64,000 bases of DNA from Phycisphaerae bacterium. GTDB taxonomy: Bacteria; Chloroflexota; Anaerolineae; 4572-78; J111. Location of the stretch: positions 62,001 through 126,000 of the forward strand of contig JANQQF010000006.1 of the NCBI GenBank assembly GCA_028285035.1, given 5' to 3'. Of the stretch, positions 34,321-45,217 are shown in pieces. The translations under genes and the position numbers were made by a program. The notes below the pieces were generated by a model. The model saw nothing but the letters and a program-made list of their open reading frames with translations. It was not told the DNA's origin and did no database searches. Every line of letters starts with the position of its first letter. Positions within the stretch are counted from its first letter, which is position 1.

Positions 34321-36000
34321 ATGGCACGTAACGAAGCATACCGAGAAGCAGAACAAAAAATCGAAGAAGCGCGACGCACAGGAACGACAATACTTAACTT
34401 GAGCAACATGAAACTTACCAAACTGCCCGACTCACTGTGGGAACTCACGGCATTACAGGAGTTGAATCTCTCCTACAATCAACTGACGGCCCTACCAGAG
34501 GCCATCAGCAAACTCATATCGTTGCAATTGCTGAAGCTTTCCGACAACAAACTGACGGCGTTACCAGAGGCCATCGGCAAACTCGCGGCGTTGAATTATT
34601 TGACTCTACAGAGCAACCAATTGACGGCGTTGCCGGAAAGCATCGGCCAACTCACAAAACTAGAGGTTTTTGTAATTTGGACCAATCAGATTACTATGTT
34701 GCCAGATTCATTGAGAAATCTTGAACATCTGAAAGAATTTCGTATTGGTGATAATCCACTTATTTTATTACCAGATTGGATAGGTAGACTTACTCGATTA
34801 AAAATTTTGGACATCGGTGTACTTAAACTAACAAATGTGCCTCACTGGCTAAATCAATTACAAGAGCTAACACAGATTGATCTTGATAAAAATAAACTTA
34901 CCGACCTCCCCCTCTCCCTTGCCCAACTTGAGCATTTGGAACAAATCGACCTCAATGACAATCCCCTCAACCCCGAACTGGCCGCAGCCTACGAGCAGGG
35001 GCTGGATGCGGTTATGGCCTATTTACGTGCCAAAGCAGAGGGCGGCGAAATCGTGCTCAACGAGGCCAAGCTAATTCTGGTCGGGGAGGGTGGGGTAGGT
35101 AAAACCAGCTTGCTATCCGCTCTGCGTGGCGATCAATGGATAGAAAATCGTGAGTCCACTGAAGGGGTGGACGTTGATATCAGGTCGCTGACGGTACAGA
35201 CTCCGGACAACGGCCCTGAGATCACCCTCAATGGCTGGGACTTTGGTGGGCAGAATATCTACCGCCACACCCACCAACTTTTCTTCACCGCCCCCGCCGT
35301 CTATCTCGTCGTCTGGAAGCCTCGGGAGGGACCGCAGCAGGGTTTTGTCAAGGAGTGGATCAAGCTGGTCAAACATCGTGAACCGGAGGCGAAAGTGCTG
35401 GTCATCGCCACCCACGGCGGTCCCCAACAGCGTCAACCCGACATCGACCGCCAGGAGCTGTGGGATTTATTTGGCAAAGACACAGTCCTTGATTTCTTCT
35501 TTGTCGATAGCAAGCCGGATGAAATCGGCCAGCGGCGTGGTATTAAGAAACTCCGACAGGCCATCGCCCGGATTGCCGCCACCTTACCCGAAATGGGGCG
35601 CTCTGTCCCTGAAAGTTTTCAGAAAGCGCGTGAAGCTCTGATTCAAACCGATGCTGCCTACTTGCCGCTGACGCAGGTATACGATATTTGTCGTGAGAAT
35701 GGAATGGAAGACTATATTGCTCGCCTTTTTGTCGCCATTTCGCACCGCCTTGGTCATCTCATTCATTATGAGCACGACGCTGCCTTGCGTGACATTGTGA
35801 TCCTCAAACCAGATTGGCTGGCGACTGCCATCAGCTTTGTGTTGGACGATGAAGCCACCCGAAACGCACAAGGGTTGGTGTCCTTTGCTCGCCTCAGCGA
35901 TTTGTGGGACGATCCCAGCCGTGACGCAGAGGATCGTTATCCGGCAGAACTGCACCGCATCTTTTTACGGCTGATGGAACGTTACGATCTTTCCTACTGA
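34321..36000 (+). CDS. ROCO protein, 5' part: LRR-Roc-COR, ending at in-frame TGA
   Basis: This 559-aa product has about nine leucine-rich repeats (21-215; units like LQELNLSYNQLTALPEAISK). A Roc GTPase follows, with P-loop GEGGVGKTS (255-263), switch GWDFGGQ (about 304-310), ATHGG in place of NKxD, and the first part of a COR domain. It stops at TGA within LMERYDLSY. The following frame (36001-37299) continues without a shift and reads as the missing rest of COR. ROCO proteins are dimerising GTPases thought to act in signalling. The break suggests a nonsense change, a consensus error or readthrough. Confidence 0.9.
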   Translation: MARNEAYREAEQKIEEARRTGTTILNLSNMKLTKLPDSLWELTALQELNLSYNQLTALPEAISKLISLQLLKLSDNKLTALPEAIGKLAALNYLTLQSNQLTALPESIGQLTKLEVFVIWTNQITMLPDSLRNLEHLKEFRIGDNPLILLPDWIGRLTRLKILDIGVLKLTNVPHWLNQLQELTQIDLDKNKLTDLPLSLAQLEHLEQIDLNDNPLNPELAAAYEQGLDAVMAYLRAKAEGGEIVLNEAKLILVGEGGVGKTSLLSALRGDQWIENRESTEGVDVDIRSLTVQTPDNGPEITLNGWDFGGQNIYRHTHQLFFTAPAVYLVVWKPREGPQQGFVKEWIKLVKHREPEAKVLVIATHGGPQQRQPDIDRQELWDLFGKDTVLDFFFVDSKPDEIGQRRGIKKLRQAIARIAATLPEMGRSVPESFQKAREALIQTDAAYLPLTQVYDICRENGMEDYIARLFVAISHRLGHLIHYEHDAALRDIVILKPDWLATAISFVLDDEATRNAQGLVSFARLSDLWDDPSRDAEDRYPAELHRIFLRLMERYDLSY

Positions 36001-37299
36001 GTGGCGGGTCTCCCCTCACCCAATGACACCGACCCCACTAGCCTCATCGCCCAACTCGTGGCCGACAATCGCCCCGACAATCTGACAACCGTCTGGCCAT
36101 CGGAGGCGGGCGCAGGGGATCGGCAACAGATGCAAATCTGCCGGATCGTCGATGAAACCAGACAGTCGGCCACCGCCGAGGGGCTGTTTTACCAGTTGAT
36201 TGTCCGTCTCCACAAATATTCGCTGGGGCGGGGCCATTACGACGACAGCGTCCACTGGCAACGCGGTCTGGTGCTCGACAATGACTACAACGGTCGCGCC
36301 CTGCTCGAACACAAGGGTAACGATGTGCATATCACCGTCCGAGCGGCCTACCCGCAGGGTTTTCTGACGATGCTCACCGAGGAAGTCAAATATCTGGTCG
36401 AGAGCTTCTGGGAAGGGCTACGCTGTGATGTTATGGTACGTTGTTTGAATTCTGATCCTTGCCAAGGTTTATTTGAGGTTAGCAAACTGATCGAGAATGC
36501 CAGACGCGGTCGTCCCGAACAACCCTGCCCCATCTGCAACGAGTGGCAAACTATTGATACATTGCTCCGAAATGCACCTGCAGCCCAGCCCTTACCGGCG
36601 AATGTCATTGACAACCGGGCGATTCTGGCAGAGGTGCGTCAACTACATGGCCGATTTGATCAATTAGATAAGGGGCAGGCCACGATACTGAGCCAAGCCG
36701 ACGCTTATTTCTATCGGCTCATCAGGGTATTTACCGATGAGGCAAAAGAAGGGCCGCGCTTATTTAGTCTCGTCCCCATTGATCGCACCAATTTCAACCC
36801 CCGCGAATGGGCTACGGCTAAATTCCGTTTGACATTATGGTGTGAACATTCGCGCACCCCCCTCCCCGCTCTAAATGGAGCCGAAAGTCAGCAGGGGGTT
36901 TATGAAATCGAACTCACCCGGACCTGGTTCAAAAAAGCTGCCCCCGTTCTAAAAGCGATCAACGTCACTTTGAGTTTGGTATTACCTGTCGCCACATCTG
37001 GCTTCAAATTAGAGGTTGATGATGACACATTTGCTGACATTGAAGAGCAACTTGATTTCGGCACAGACATTATCGACGCCTCAATGAGTGGTGGTGAGGC
37101 GGTTGGCGGTTGGCTACGCGGTAGCGATACTGCCTTGCCGGATGAATACGGTGAAGAAATCCGAGCGCACGGGGCAACGTTGCGTCAACTTCACAGCCTA
37201 CTAAAAGAAAAAGACCCCAGCTTCGGTGGCCTGGTTAGGGTGCGCAATAAACGGCAGGAGTTTTTGTGGGTTCATGAGCAGTTTGAGGGGGAGTATTAG
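36001..37299 (+). CDS. ROCO protein, 3' part: rest of COR and C-terminal domain
   Basis: This frame begins GTG immediately after the TGA of the previous part and in the same reading frame. Its first residues (VAGLPSPNDTDPTSLIAQLV) fit directly behind LMERYDLSY as one COR domain. Restoring CGA for TGA would give SYRVAG and a 992-residue protein of normal ROCO size. The C-terminal part includes a small Cys pair (CPIC near 175) and a C-terminal half (about 240-432) I cannot assign. There is no ribosome site for independent translation, so this piece is probably silent unless the stop is suppressed or artefactual. Confidence 0.75.
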   Translation: MAGLPSPNDTDPTSLIAQLVADNRPDNLTTVWPSEAGAGDRQQMQICRIVDETRQSATAEGLFYQLIVRLHKYSLGRGHYDDSVHWQRGLVLDNDYNGRALLEHKGNDVHITVRAAYPQGFLTMLTEEVKYLVESFWEGLRCDVMVRCLNSDPCQGLFEVSKLIENARRGRPEQPCPICNEWQTIDTLLRNAPAAQPLPANVIDNRAILAEVRQLHGRFDQLDKGQATILSQADAYFYRLIRVFTDEAKEGPRLFSLVPIDRTNFNPREWATAKFRLTLWCEHSRTPLPALNGAESQQGVYEIELTRTWFKKAAPVLKAINVTLSLVLPVATSGFKLEVDDDTFADIEEQLDFGTDIIDASMSGGEAVGGWLRGSDTALPDEYGEEIRAHGATLRQLHSLLKEKDPSFGGLVRVRNKRQEFLWVHEQFEGEY

Positions 37300-37343
37300 A
37301 TTTTGGCGCAATATAGATACCAAGAAGGTCGCTAGATTGGTCG

Positions 37344-37397
37344 AATGGCCCTCCCCCACCCGCTTCGCGGGCACCCCTCCCAAGTTGGGAGGGGGAA
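37344..37397. repeat. CCCTCCCCCACCCGCTTCGC repeat, copy 1
   Basis: A 54-bp GC-rich element with stems around CCCGC/GCGGG and CCTCCCAA/TTGGGAGG. The same sequence in inverted orientation is at 59801-59856. It is a known style of non-coding repeat in uncultured Chloroflexota and related bins. It lies between the ROCO gene and the convergent FG-GAP gene. Confidence 0.75.
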
Positions 37398-37489
37398 CGC
37401 TGCAAACTAGACAAGTCTCCAAATCACCCTTCTAAAAATACTCATTCGCAACGTCATCTCCGGTTTCTTATCAGCCGATCTAAATCTCT

Positions 37490-39538
37490 TTACTTCAACA
37501 ATATGGGCAAATACACCTGTGGTATGCCAACCACTTTCTCTCTGGCCTCGCTCATCGTCATTCCGATATAATGATCCAGCGGCCCCAATCGATCCAATTC
37601 TTCGGTAATAACCTGTTGCAGCGTAGGGCTACCCGCCAAATAGAGGCTGGTCAGAAAGCTGCTCATGGCTGAGATTTGTTGGCTGGTGATAACAGTGGTT
37701 TCACCCTGACCGTCGAGAAGGGCTTGTAGATTGGGCTGCCACTGCTCTAACACATAGAGACCCTCATTGAGTAAGGCATTGTCATTGAGGATGAGACTTT
37801 GCAATTCGGCATCATGAGTGTAGTACAAATCGTGATAATGCCGCCCATTTGCGGTGGGTTTGAGCACGTCATCTCTGATTTGATAATAGAGTGGAATATG
37901 GGGAACGGTTTGCAAGGTCTGACCAACCATAGATATCATTCTCGAATTATGTAATGGCCCTTTGCATAAGGCCTTTTCAAGAAAACAGTCAGCCAGACCA
38001 CAGTTGTAAATATAGGTCGTCCATTCAGCCGTGTTGTTTTCTAAGTTGGGGTCAAACTCATTGGCATTGACACTAATTCTATCAGTTTGTTCAAATAGAT
38101 ATTGGTTTGGTAGGTCTACTATACCCTCATACTTAAGCTTAAGCTGCTTCGTAGTACCGCTTGGAATAACTGGTAAGCAGGGGAGTTCCGTGGGAATGAG
38201 GGAACAAGTCAAAGGGGACCAAGATCCGCCTGATCGTGTTTTAATAATCGGGACCAGTTCTACATTAGTGGCATCAGTTTGACCTTGAGCTGAGATATCA
38301 ACATTGAGTGTTGCTCTAGCTCCATGAATATCAGTAAAAGCAACGCCCGGTCCTGTAATGGTAATGGATACATCTGTACCATTAATGATTGTTTGATTAA
38401 TCCAGATTTTTTTCGGACCTTCTATCGTGGCGAATAGCAGATCCGGGGAGATGTCACCATCAAGATCACCGGCAGCCACGCTAACACTACGATTGTCAGT
38501 CAAAATCTGGCCCTGGCTAAAAGTGCCCCCATCATTGAGCCACAGCTGATCACCACTGTTGCCATATTCCTGCACCGCAACCACCGCATCCAAATCACCA
38601 TCGGTATCGACATCGCTCAAGATCACATCTTGTGTCATCCCAATGGGCAGGGACTGCGTTGGATTAAAGCTATTCGAGCCGTTGTTTAGCCCAATCAGGT
38701 CGTTACCGACAGGCGTGGCAATGTATATATCCAGCAGATCGTCGTCATTTATCTTCCCGACTGCCAAATCACCAGCAATGGTTCCTGATTCAAAGGGAAG
38801 CGTGGCCCAAGGGAGGAAGACGCCGCCGTTGTTAACCCAAATCTGGATGGCCTGATTGAAATTGGTCAGCACAATAGCGTCCAAATCGGTATCGTTGTCC
38901 AGATCGGCCAAAACCACATCAGCTCCGGCAGCGGTTCCCAGCGTTTGGCCTGGCTGAAATTGTCCAACCGTCCCTCCCTGAAATCCGCCTTGATTAATCC
39001 ACAAATGGCTGTTTTGGCTGGTAGCAATCAGGGCATCTAAATCGCCGTCTAAGTCTACATCGCCTAAATCTACGGCATAGGTAGCATAAGCATCGCTCCC
39101 TGGTACGGATTGAACCGCACTCATCCAGCCAGTTCCATCATTCATTTCAAGAAGATCGGTCTCACCATTGGCATTGCCGACAAAAGCATCAACCGTCCCG
39201 TTGTTGTCGAGATCACCTAAAGCGACGGCGAATGTGGTTCGTTCGGTCCATACCTGCCCTCGATCAGTAAAAGAGCCATTGTTGTTGATATAAATTTTGT
39301 TGGTGCTACTATCCTTTCGACCTAGATAGGCATCCAAATCGCCATCTCCATCCATATCGGCTAAGGTGACAACGTTGGCCCCAAATCCGGCTGAGTCCAG
39401 GGCGACATCAAAGGCAAAGATATCCGCCACCCCTTGAGCCCAGATAGTCAGCGGTCCAGAAAATAGAAGGGTCAAGAGACTGAGTAAGGTCAGGGTTATT
39501 AAAAATGAACGATTGATTTTTGTTGGTCGAATTTCCAT
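37490..39538 (-). CDS. Secreted FG-GAP/VCBS repeat protein with Tyr-x-Pro tail
   Basis: The start at 39538 is chosen because AGGAGA lies six bases upstream. The 682-aa product has a signal peptide (to about 35) and seven FG-GAP/VCBS blades with calcium-binding loops such as ADMDGDGDLDAYLG, GDVDLDGDLDALIA and SDVDTDGDLDAVVA (about 55-400). A beta domain (~405-510) follows. A C-terminal helical domain contains IRDDVLKPTANGRHYHDLYY (about 560-580), like the region next to CFI-box anchors. The tail is QVYLPILLK. It is probably a surface adhesin or integrin-like propeller. It is transcribed alone. Confidence 0.9.
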   Translation of the reverse strand: MEIRPTKINRSFLITLTLLSLLTLLFSGPLTIWAQGVADIFAFDVALDSAGFGANVVTLADMDGDGDLDAYLGRKDSSTNKIYINNNGSFTDRGQVWTERTTFAVALGDLDNNGTVDAFVGNANGETDLLEMNDGTGWMSAVQSVPGSDAYATYAVDLGDVDLDGDLDALIATSQNSHLWINQGGFQGGTVGQFQPGQTLGTAAGADVVLADLDNDTDLDAIVLTNFNQAIQIWVNNGGVFLPWATLPFESGTIAGDLAVGKINDDDLLDIYIATPVGNDLIGLNNGSNSFNPTQSLPIGMTQDVILSDVDTDGDLDAVVAVQEYGNSGDQLWLNDGGTFSQGQILTDNRSVSVAAGDLDGDISPDLLFATIEGPKKIWINQTIINGTDVSITITGPGVAFTDIHGARATLNVDISAQGQTDATNVELVPIIKTRSGGSWSPLTCSLIPTELPCLPVIPSGTTKQLKLKYEGIVDLPNQYLFEQTDRISVNANEFDPNLENNTAEWTTYIYNCGLADCFLEKALCKGPLHNSRMISMVGQTLQTVPHIPLYYQIRDDVLKPTANGRHYHDLYYTHDAELQSLILNDNALLNEGLYVLEQWQPNLQALLDGQGETTVITSQQISAMSSFLTSLYLAGSPTLQQVITEELDRLGPLDHYIGMTMSEAREKVVGIPQVYLPILLK

Positions 39539-39623
39539 AAGGATCTCCTCTCTGAAAATAGGCATTGGGGATTAGGGGTTAGGGGTTAGGCAAAACCCAC
39601 TCCAAAATCCTGCCGCCTAATCC

Positions 39624-40025
39624 CTAACCTTTACCATTCTGCTGACCACCCTCAATTGGTCCCTCAATTTCCTTCCAGCCTTTCAAACCACCGCTCATAT
39701 GAGCCACTGGCTCCAGCCCCATCTCCTGTACGCGCTGCGCAGCAAAGGCCGAGCGACCACCACTGGCACAGTAGAACAAAATCTTCTTACCAGAGGCGAA
39801 AATTGGATTGTGATAGGGGCTTTCCGGGTCAACCAAAAACTCAAGCATCCCTCGTGAAGCGTGGATTGCGCCCGGGATCTTACCGTCTCGGGCTAACTCT
39901 GTAGCATCACGGGTATCGACAAAAACAACATCATCGTCATTTAGATAAGCCATCGCTTCGATAGGCGTGTAGGTCACCACAGCCTCATTCGCTTCTGCTA
40001 ATAATTGTTTGAATCCTTTTTTCAT
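39624..40025 (-). CDS. Rhodanese-like sulfurtransferase
   Basis: The start at 40025 follows GAGGTG; an ATG four codons earlier overlaps that site. The 133-aa single-domain rhodanese has the CH2A-like segment VFVDTRDATELARDGKIPGAIHA split near 34-56 and the active-site loop YCASGGRSA with Cys86, which carries the persulfide. No signal peptide is seen, so it acts in the cytosol. It may feed sulfur to biosynthesis or handle sulfide and polysulfide; no sulfur genes are adjacent. A 250-nt gap separates it from the divergent XRE-AAA regulator. Confidence 0.93.
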   Translation of the reverse strand: MKKGFKQLLAEANEAVVTYTPIEAMAYLNDDDVVFVDTRDATELARDGKIPGAIHASRGMLEFLVDPESPYHNPIFASGKKILFYCASGGRSAFAAQRVQEMGLEPVAHMSGGLKGWKEIEGPIEGGQQNGKG

Positions 40026-40180
40026 TTTGCACCTCATCTTTCACAGAATATAATAGTTAATGTTTGTTACGGTTATTAAAACAAATATCCACAGAGTGCG
40101 GGTATTCTTTAGGGATACACAAAGGGATACAGCGCAAATAATATTGGGACAGGGCTTACGCAGAATACAGGGAAAATGTC

Positions 40181-40253
40181 GGTTGAGCTTGTCAAAACCA
40201 GACCTTTTATATCGCAAAACGCTATTTTCGACAGGCTCAATCAACGTTTTGCG
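40181..40253. repeat. Inverted-repeat element before the XRE-AAA gene
   Basis: GGTTGAGCTTGTCAAAA (40181-40197) is inverted as TTTCGACAGGCTCAATC (to 40242; 14 of 17 match). CGCAAAACG/CGTTTTGCG (40213-40221/40245-40253) forms a perfect stem. The flanking AGGGCTTACGCAG (40151) also occurs at 31831-31843. This is a REP-like unit 22 nt before the start codon, so it is part of the leader. Confidence 0.5.
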
Positions 40254-40275
40254 TCAGTTCTGTGGGAAACATTCA

Positions 40276-43200
40276 ATGAATGAAATCACTTCATTTGGTG
40301 ATTGGGTGCGACGACGACGAAAAGCACTTGATTTGACTCAAGCAGCTTTGGCAAGGCAGGTCGGGTGTGCCGTTGTGACCATCAAGAAGATTGAGCAAGA
40401 AGAGCGACGCCCTTCCCGCGAGATGGCCGAACTACTCGCTGATAGCCTGACTATTCCCGAAACAGATCGAGACAAATTTATTCAAATGGCTCGAGGGCAA
40501 TTTGTGCCAGCTCTGCCGACCCAAACGGTATTGCTTCCGCCTGATTTTTTGCACCAACGACCTGACCCTAATCCACCCAATAGGCCACAGGTATTTGGTC
40601 ATGAGCGAGAGCTAAATCAACTTGAGGGTTATCTCAACACAGCCCTGACCGGAAATGGGCAGATTGTTTTTCTTATCGGTGAAGCAGGACGCGGGAAAAC
40701 GACGCTTCTCAATGAGTTTGCCCGCCGTGTTCACCAGACTCATCCTGATCTTTTGACAGTACAGGGAAGTTGTAATGCCCAAGCTGGGGTGGGTGATCCT
40801 TATTTGCCTTTCCGGGATATGTTGGGCCAACTCACTGGAGATTTAGCCGCCCGTTGGGCAACAGGGCATATTTCACGAACCCAAGTTTTACGATTGTGGG
40901 AGGCCGTGCCTCATACGATTCAAACCCTGATTGAATATGGCCCTAGCTTAATCGATAGTCTCATACCTGGTCCCCCTCTGCTTCGCCGACTGTCAGCTCA
41001 TACTTCGCCAAACAGCGGCTGGCTTGCTCAGCTCGAAAAGTTGATTACCCCCCAATCCGATAGCAGCAAAGTTTTAGAGCAAAGTCAACTGCTAAACCAA
41101 GTTGCCCTGATTCTAAAACAAGTGGCGGCGCAACACCCTCTTCTGTTATTACTGGATGATTTGCAGTGGGTTGATGATGCATCTGCAAGTTTACTGTTTC
41201 ATCTAGGGCGTCGACTCACGGGTAGCCGAATTCTACTAATAGGTGCTTATCGGCCCAGCGAAGTAGCCGTGGGGCGCATCATCGACGGCTCCGATAAAAT
41301 GGCTCAACACCCCTTGCAACCGATTGTCAACGAATTTAAGCTTACTTATGGGGATATTCAGCTTGATTTGGGACAATTCATCCCGGCGGAGCGGCGAGCC
41401 TTTATCGACTCAATACTAGACAGTGAGCCTAATCATCTGGATACCTCATTTCGAGAACGACTTTTGTGGCATACAAAAGGGCATCCTCTTTTTACTGTTG
41501 AGCTATTGAGAGATATGCAGGAACGGGGGCAACTGATTCAAGATGAGACAGGGCATTGGGTTGAGGGAGAGACAGAGATCGATGATCGGCTGCCGGCGCG
41601 AGTGGAGGCGGTCATTGAACAACGCATTCGTCGCCTGGATGAACCACTTCAAGAGATGTTGCTTGTGGCTGGGGTTGAGGGTGAGATTTTTACCGTTCAG
41701 GTGCTGGCTCACGTTCTAGGCCTGACAGAGCACAAAGTGCTGCGAACGCTCACCCGCCAGTTAGAACAAATTCATCGTCTCACCCATGAACATAGTGAAA
41801 TAAAGGCAGGCGACCATCATCTCAATCGCTATCAATTTAGACATGCCCTCTTTCAGCAGTACCTTTATGAGCAATTGAGCCAGGGTGAGCGACGGCTGTA
41901 TCACCGACAGGTGGCCGAAGCTTTAGTGGCGCTGTATGCCGACAATTTATCTGAAATTGTGCCGCAATTGGCCCATCACTACAGACTGGCTGGCGATGAT
42001 GCACAGGCCGCCACCTATTTGGTCCAAGCTGGAGATCAAGCTCGACGGTTAGGGGCCATCGTCGAAGCTATTCGCGACTATCGGGCCGCTTTAGCCCGCT
42101 GGCCTACTACTGATCACGTTGGACAAGTCAAGATCCAGTGTAATTTGGGGGAGTGCTTGCTCATTACCGGCCAAACGACCACAGCACTGGCTATTCTTGA
42201 AGAAGCCTATCAACTTTCTGGCACACTAGGCAATACCGTTGAGGCCGGAACGATTCAACGAATTATGGGCCGAGCCTATTGGGAGCAGGGTCAACGTGAA
42301 ATTTCACTACAACATTATCATCAAGCCCTGACCCTCCTCGAACAGAGGCCGGAAACTATTGAGCTGGCAATGGTTCTTAGCTCAATTTCCCAAATGCACA
42401 TGCTTGCCTCTGAAAGCCAACAAGCCGTACTCTGGGGAGAACGAGCCCTAGCCATCGCTGAGCGGCTGCAGGCAGAGACAGTAGCTATCCACGCGCTCAA
42501 CAATATTGGTACAGCCCTAACCCTCAATGAGGCAGCGGATGTAGAACGAGGGTTGAAATTATTGCAGGACAGTTTGGATCGGGCCTTGGCTTTGAACTTG
42601 CCTCATGATACTTGTCGGGCCTATGTTAACTTGGCTGAAGGTCTGATGTGGCGGGGCCGTTATAGCGACTCATATGCCTTATTTAAAAGGTTGTTAGATT
42701 ATGCCAAGCAAATGAATACAGCCATGTTTGAGGGTGTAGCTCTGGCTCGATTGACAAAACTAGATTGGGTAGTTGGGCAGTGGGACCGGGCCTTAGAGAG
42801 ACGACAGCAAATTCTGGCCTGGCGCGAGGCATTTTTACCAGATACGGTGCCAAAGGTGTGGGCCAGCACCTTGTTAGGCCAGATGTACAGCGATCTTAAT
42901 CAACCGCAAATGAGTCAACAAGAATTAGAAACAGAGCTCACCACGGCTCGTAACCTTAATGAAGTTCAAACCACTGTCCCCCATTTGGGGCAATTGGCTA
43001 GGGCATTAGCTACTGAAGAGACAGTTGAAGCATCTCACGACCTAATTCAAGAATTTCTAAACCTCATTGAACACGCCCCTTCCAGTCATGTCGGTAGCAT
43101 CCCGTCGTTATTGTTTGCTTGTGAATGGTTGTCTAGCCAAACAACGGCAAGGGCCGTGGCCTTAAAACAATGCAGCCTAGCTCAACTGGAACAGATCGAC

Positions 43201-43542
43201 GCCCAGTTTCAAACAACCGAAACCGCTGCTGCCATTAGTGAAGGCCGAGCAGCCCTCGCATTAGCCCAGGGTGATGTTCAAACCGCCACTGAACAGTTCG
43301 AGCAAGCAGCCGAACTATGGCAAACTTTGAGTCGGCCATATGACCAAGCACGTGCTTTGAATGGATTAGGTCAAGCTCTGACCGAAATGGATGAGATACA
43401 GCGAGCCAAACCAATTTTTCAAAAAGGATGGGCTATCGTTGAGGATTTAGCTCAGCAACTACAGGACCCAGATCTGCAAAACACTTTTCTTTACTCACCC
43501 TTGGCTCAGAAAATTCGAAACGCTGTAAATTTACTTTTATAA
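40276..43542 (+). CDS. XRE helix-turn-helix, AAA ATPase and TPR regulator (STAND-like)
   Basis: The ATG at 40276 starts MNEITSFGDWVRRRRKALDL, the usual start of this family; an in-frame start 72 codons upstream falls in repeat DNA. The 1088-aa protein has an N-terminal XRE helix-turn-helix (1-65, TQAALARQVGCAVVTIKKIE). An AAA_16-type ATPase follows (Walker A GEAGRGKTT at 135, Walker B LLLLLDDLQW near 288). About ten TPR-like repeats run to the end. It is probably a transcriptional regulator whose ATPase and TPR parts sense a ligand or protein, as in MalT-type proteins with the DNA-binding domain moved to the front. The signal is unknown. Confidence 0.9.
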   Translation: MNEITSFGDWVRRRRKALDLTQAALARQVGCAVVTIKKIEQEERRPSREMAELLADSLTIPETDRDKFIQMARGQFVPALPTQTVLLPPDFLHQRPDPNPPNRPQVFGHERELNQLEGYLNTALTGNGQIVFLIGEAGRGKTTLLNEFARRVHQTHPDLLTVQGSCNAQAGVGDPYLPFRDMLGQLTGDLAARWATGHISRTQVLRLWEAVPHTIQTLIEYGPSLIDSLIPGPPLLRRLSAHTSPNSGWLAQLEKLITPQSDSSKVLEQSQLLNQVALILKQVAAQHPLLLLLDDLQWVDDASASLLFHLGRRLTGSRILLIGAYRPSEVAVGRIIDGSDKMAQHPLQPIVNEFKLTYGDIQLDLGQFIPAERRAFIDSILDSEPNHLDTSFRERLLWHTKGHPLFTVELLRDMQERGQLIQDETGHWVEGETEIDDRLPARVEAVIEQRIRRLDEPLQEMLLVAGVEGEIFTVQVLAHVLGLTEHKVLRTLTRQLEQIHRLTHEHSEIKAGDHHLNRYQFRHALFQQYLYEQLSQGERRLYHRQVAEALVALYADNLSEIVPQLAHHYRLAGDDAQAATYLVQAGDQARRLGAIVEAIRDYRAALARWPTTDHVGQVKIQCNLGECLLITGQTTTALAILEEAYQLSGTLGNTVEAGTIQRIMGRAYWEQGQREISLQHYHQALTLLEQRPETIELAMVLSSISQMHMLASESQQAVLWGERALAIAERLQAETVAIHALNNIGTALTLNEAADVERGLKLLQDSLDRALALNLPHDTCRAYVNLAEGLMWRGRYSDSYALFKRLLDYAKQMNTAMFEGVALARLTKLDWVVGQWDRALERRQQILAWREAFLPDTVPKVWASTLLGQMYSDLNQPQMSQQELETELTTARNLNEVQTTVPHLGQLARALATEETVEASHDLIQEFLNLIEHAPSSHVGSIPSLLFACEWLSSQTTARAVALKQCSLAQLEQIDAQFQTTETAAAISEGRAALALAQGDVQTATEQFEQAAELWQTLSRPYDQARALNGLGQALTEMDEIQRAKPIFQKGWAIVEDLAQQLQDPDLQNTFLYSPLAQKIRNAVNLLL

Positions 43543-43636
43543 CATTCGTCTTTATTACCCGTCCTCCCTATTTCATCTCTAATTACCCCTAAAAATCATC
43601 TCTAAGTGTACGAGATACACCCCAACCAAGTCAGGT

Positions 43637-43665
43637 TTGCCCCAACAAGGACAGTTTAGTACAAT
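43637..43665 (+). promoter_or_regulatory. Candidate ilvC promoter (TTGCCC-N17-TACAAT)
   Basis: Good spacing and -10 match, 71 nt before the ilvC start. A GGTATC-N7-GATACC palindrome at 43683-43701 lies in the predicted leader and could bind a regulator. Confidence 0.5.
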
Positions 43666-43720
43666 CTGTCGTCGACATATGGGGTATCACGAAACGATAC
43701 CTAGCAAAATTTTAATGTAA

Positions 43721-45211
<1,491 letters not shown>

Positions 45212-45217
45212 ACCTCC

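Noticed and set aside
36001..37299. Second ROCO part as an independent gene with GTG start
   Set aside because: It abuts the stop codon in the same frame, lacks its own ribosome site and begins in mid-domain; a split gene is the better reading.
40060..40275. 72-codon N-terminal extension of the XRE-AAA protein
   Set aside because: It translates a hairpin repeat and has no ribosome site; the family starts at the helix-turn-helix.
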